Assembly: GCA_963823895.1 (NCBI GenBank) | Contig: CAWGNG010000023.1 | Coordinates: 186,001 to 250,000 of the forward strand | From: G963675935 sp963823895 | Lineage (GTDB): Bacteria > Planctomycetota > Planctomycetia > Pirellulales > Thermoguttaceae | Length of the DNA: 64,000 nt | Direction: 5' to 3' | Shown here: positions 63,134 to 64,000 of the stretch, piece after piece | How the letters are laid out: every line of letters starts with the position of its first letter | How positions within the stretch are numbered: position 1 is the first letter of the stretch | Notes under the pieces: generated by a model | The model's database searches: none | Told to the model about the DNA's origin: nothing | The model's input: the letters and a program-made list of their open reading frames with translations, nothing else | Made by a program: the position numbers and the translations under genes

Positions 63134-64000
63134 CTACGCCGCCATGATATTCTTGTGAATCTGCAACACCGTGTTGCTGAAATCCGCCGGGGCCTTGACG
63201 AGCACCGACGCATGGGGCACGGCGAAGTAGAGCGGGCCGGCTGCGGCAATTGCCGGTTCCAGCCAGCGCTTCGCCACTTCCGCAAAGCAATCGACCGCCG
63301 CCAGCCAGCGCCCTTCCGTGGGCTTGCCGTTGGGGCCAAGGTTATGGTTCTTCACCCGGTCCACCAGCGCGGCCAGCGCCGCCATGACTTGATCGCAGCG
63401 CGGCGGAATGTCCAACGTCATTGCGGTCATGTCGCCGTTCGGATGGGCGGCGCGATGGTTGATCGCATCGGAAAGCCAGCCCTCCGGGTCTGGCAGGTCC
63501 AAGCTCTGCTCCCACGTCTGGAACTCCAGCGCCGCCTCTTCGCCCACGCAACCGGCGACCGCCCGATAACGCAAGAGCGGCTCGGCGTCGATCGCTTCCA
63601 GCGCCGCGGCGCAGATAGCCGCATTGGTCCAAGAGCGAATCGAGGGCCACGGCCCCGATGTCTTGGCCCGGTCCTTCGGGTAGGCTTGCAACAGCCCCGG
63701 CTTGTGCTTGTGAAACGCGCCGACCAGGGCGGTGTTGCGGCCGACGCACCTCTCCCAGTCCGGCGGCAACGGCACGAAGCTCGGCTGCGGGAAGCCCAAG
63801 GCATTGCCCATGCCCCGCATCCATGCGTCGGTGTCAGGTTCATACGGCAGGTGACACACCCGATTGGCCAGCGGCGGCTCCAACTCGGAACCGTTGGCAG
63901 CGCAGTCCGGCGGATTGCAGGCGGCCAGCTTCCAAACCGTATCTGGCAGCAGCGCATCGCCCACGCGGTTCTCGGCGATCACCCCCAGCAGCGCTGCTTG
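63134..64000 (-). CDS. MoxR-type AAA+ ATPase, C-terminal part (partial)
   Basis: The frame is open from the window edge. Sensor 1 appears in TVWKLAACNPPDCAANG and the Arg-finger region in PPLANRVCHLPYEPD, placing the Walker motifs beyond base 64000. The remainder is a helical lid domain (for example CDQVMAALAALVDRVKNHNL). About 289 residues are visible. It is followed 12 bases later by the VWA protein, forming the usual pair. Confidence 0.75.
   Translation of the reverse strand, partial: QAALLGVIAENRVGDALLPDTVWKLAACNPPDCAANGSELEPPLANRVCHLPYEPDTDAWMRGMGNALGFPQPSFVPLPPDWERCVGRNTALVGAFHKHKPGLLQAYPKDRAKTSGPWPSIRSWTNAAICAAALEAIDAEPLLRYRAVAGCVGEEAALEFQTWEQSLDLPDPEGWLSDAINHRAAHPNGDMTAMTLDIPPRCDQVMAALAALVDRVKNHNLGPNGKPTEGRWLAAVDCFAEVAKRWLEPAIAAAGPLYFAVPHASVLVKAPADFSNTVLQIHKNIMAA

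Overview
The window reads as a high-GC planctomycete chromosome. The evidence is lineage style: two long DUF1559 proteins with prepilin-type N-termini and a His-x9-Asp-Gly tail, four exported proteins with an (F/L/V)E(P/A)LE(S/E)R..(L/M)LS N-terminal signature, an ECF sigma factor paired with a Ser/Thr kinase, two PEP-CTERM proteins and many intergenic palindromes. The exact genus cannot be read from this.

Layout. 1-5.7 kb is a graveyard of nested insertion sequences: an IS66-type element inside an IS630 transposase, and a second, 1726-bp IS66-type element inside an IS1182-like transposase with an exact 8-bp target duplication. 6-17.8 kb carries surface and envelope functions (SAM methyltransferase, hexapeptide acyltransferase, BNR/GH74-like propeller, endo/exonuclease/phosphatase-family membrane protein, TMTC-like TPR protein, sulfotransferase, ABC-2 permease) plus a sigma-like factor. 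17.8-25 kb has acylphosphatase, an IscA-type Fe-S protein, two DUF1559 proteins, a frameshifted NusG/RfaH-like gene, a nucleotide-sugar epimerase and nadC, separated by palindromic repeats. 25-38.7 kb holds four exported proteins with the signature (one a sedolisin protease, two made of Ig-like repeats), a TPR Ser/Thr kinase with its ECF factor, and a further ECF factor.

39.4-54.9 kb is the most notable block: a complete type I-G (formerly I-U) CRISPR-Cas system (WYL regulator, cas3 with C-terminal HD, csb3, csb1, csb2, cas4-cas1 fusion, cas2) followed by a 35-repeat array. The block is bracketed by two clearly homologous serine recombinases pointing inward, the left one coupled to an AP2-domain gene. 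The leader-side 13 repeats end in T and the other 22 end in C, recording one repeat mutation spread by polarised spacer acquisition.

54.9-64 kb continues the accessory region: a secreted propeller protein, a 110-bp MITE whose ends match the IS1182-like element at 2.5-5.7 kb, a compact five-gene operon with a clamp-loader-like AAA+ ATPase, two PEP-CTERM proteins, and a MoxR/VWA-metallopeptidase pair that runs off the window.

At least six long genes contain frameshifts, mostly beside G/C runs. Either these are real decay or the assembly carries indel errors; calls marked pseudogene should be read with that in mind. No database search was possible; all family names rest on motif recognition.
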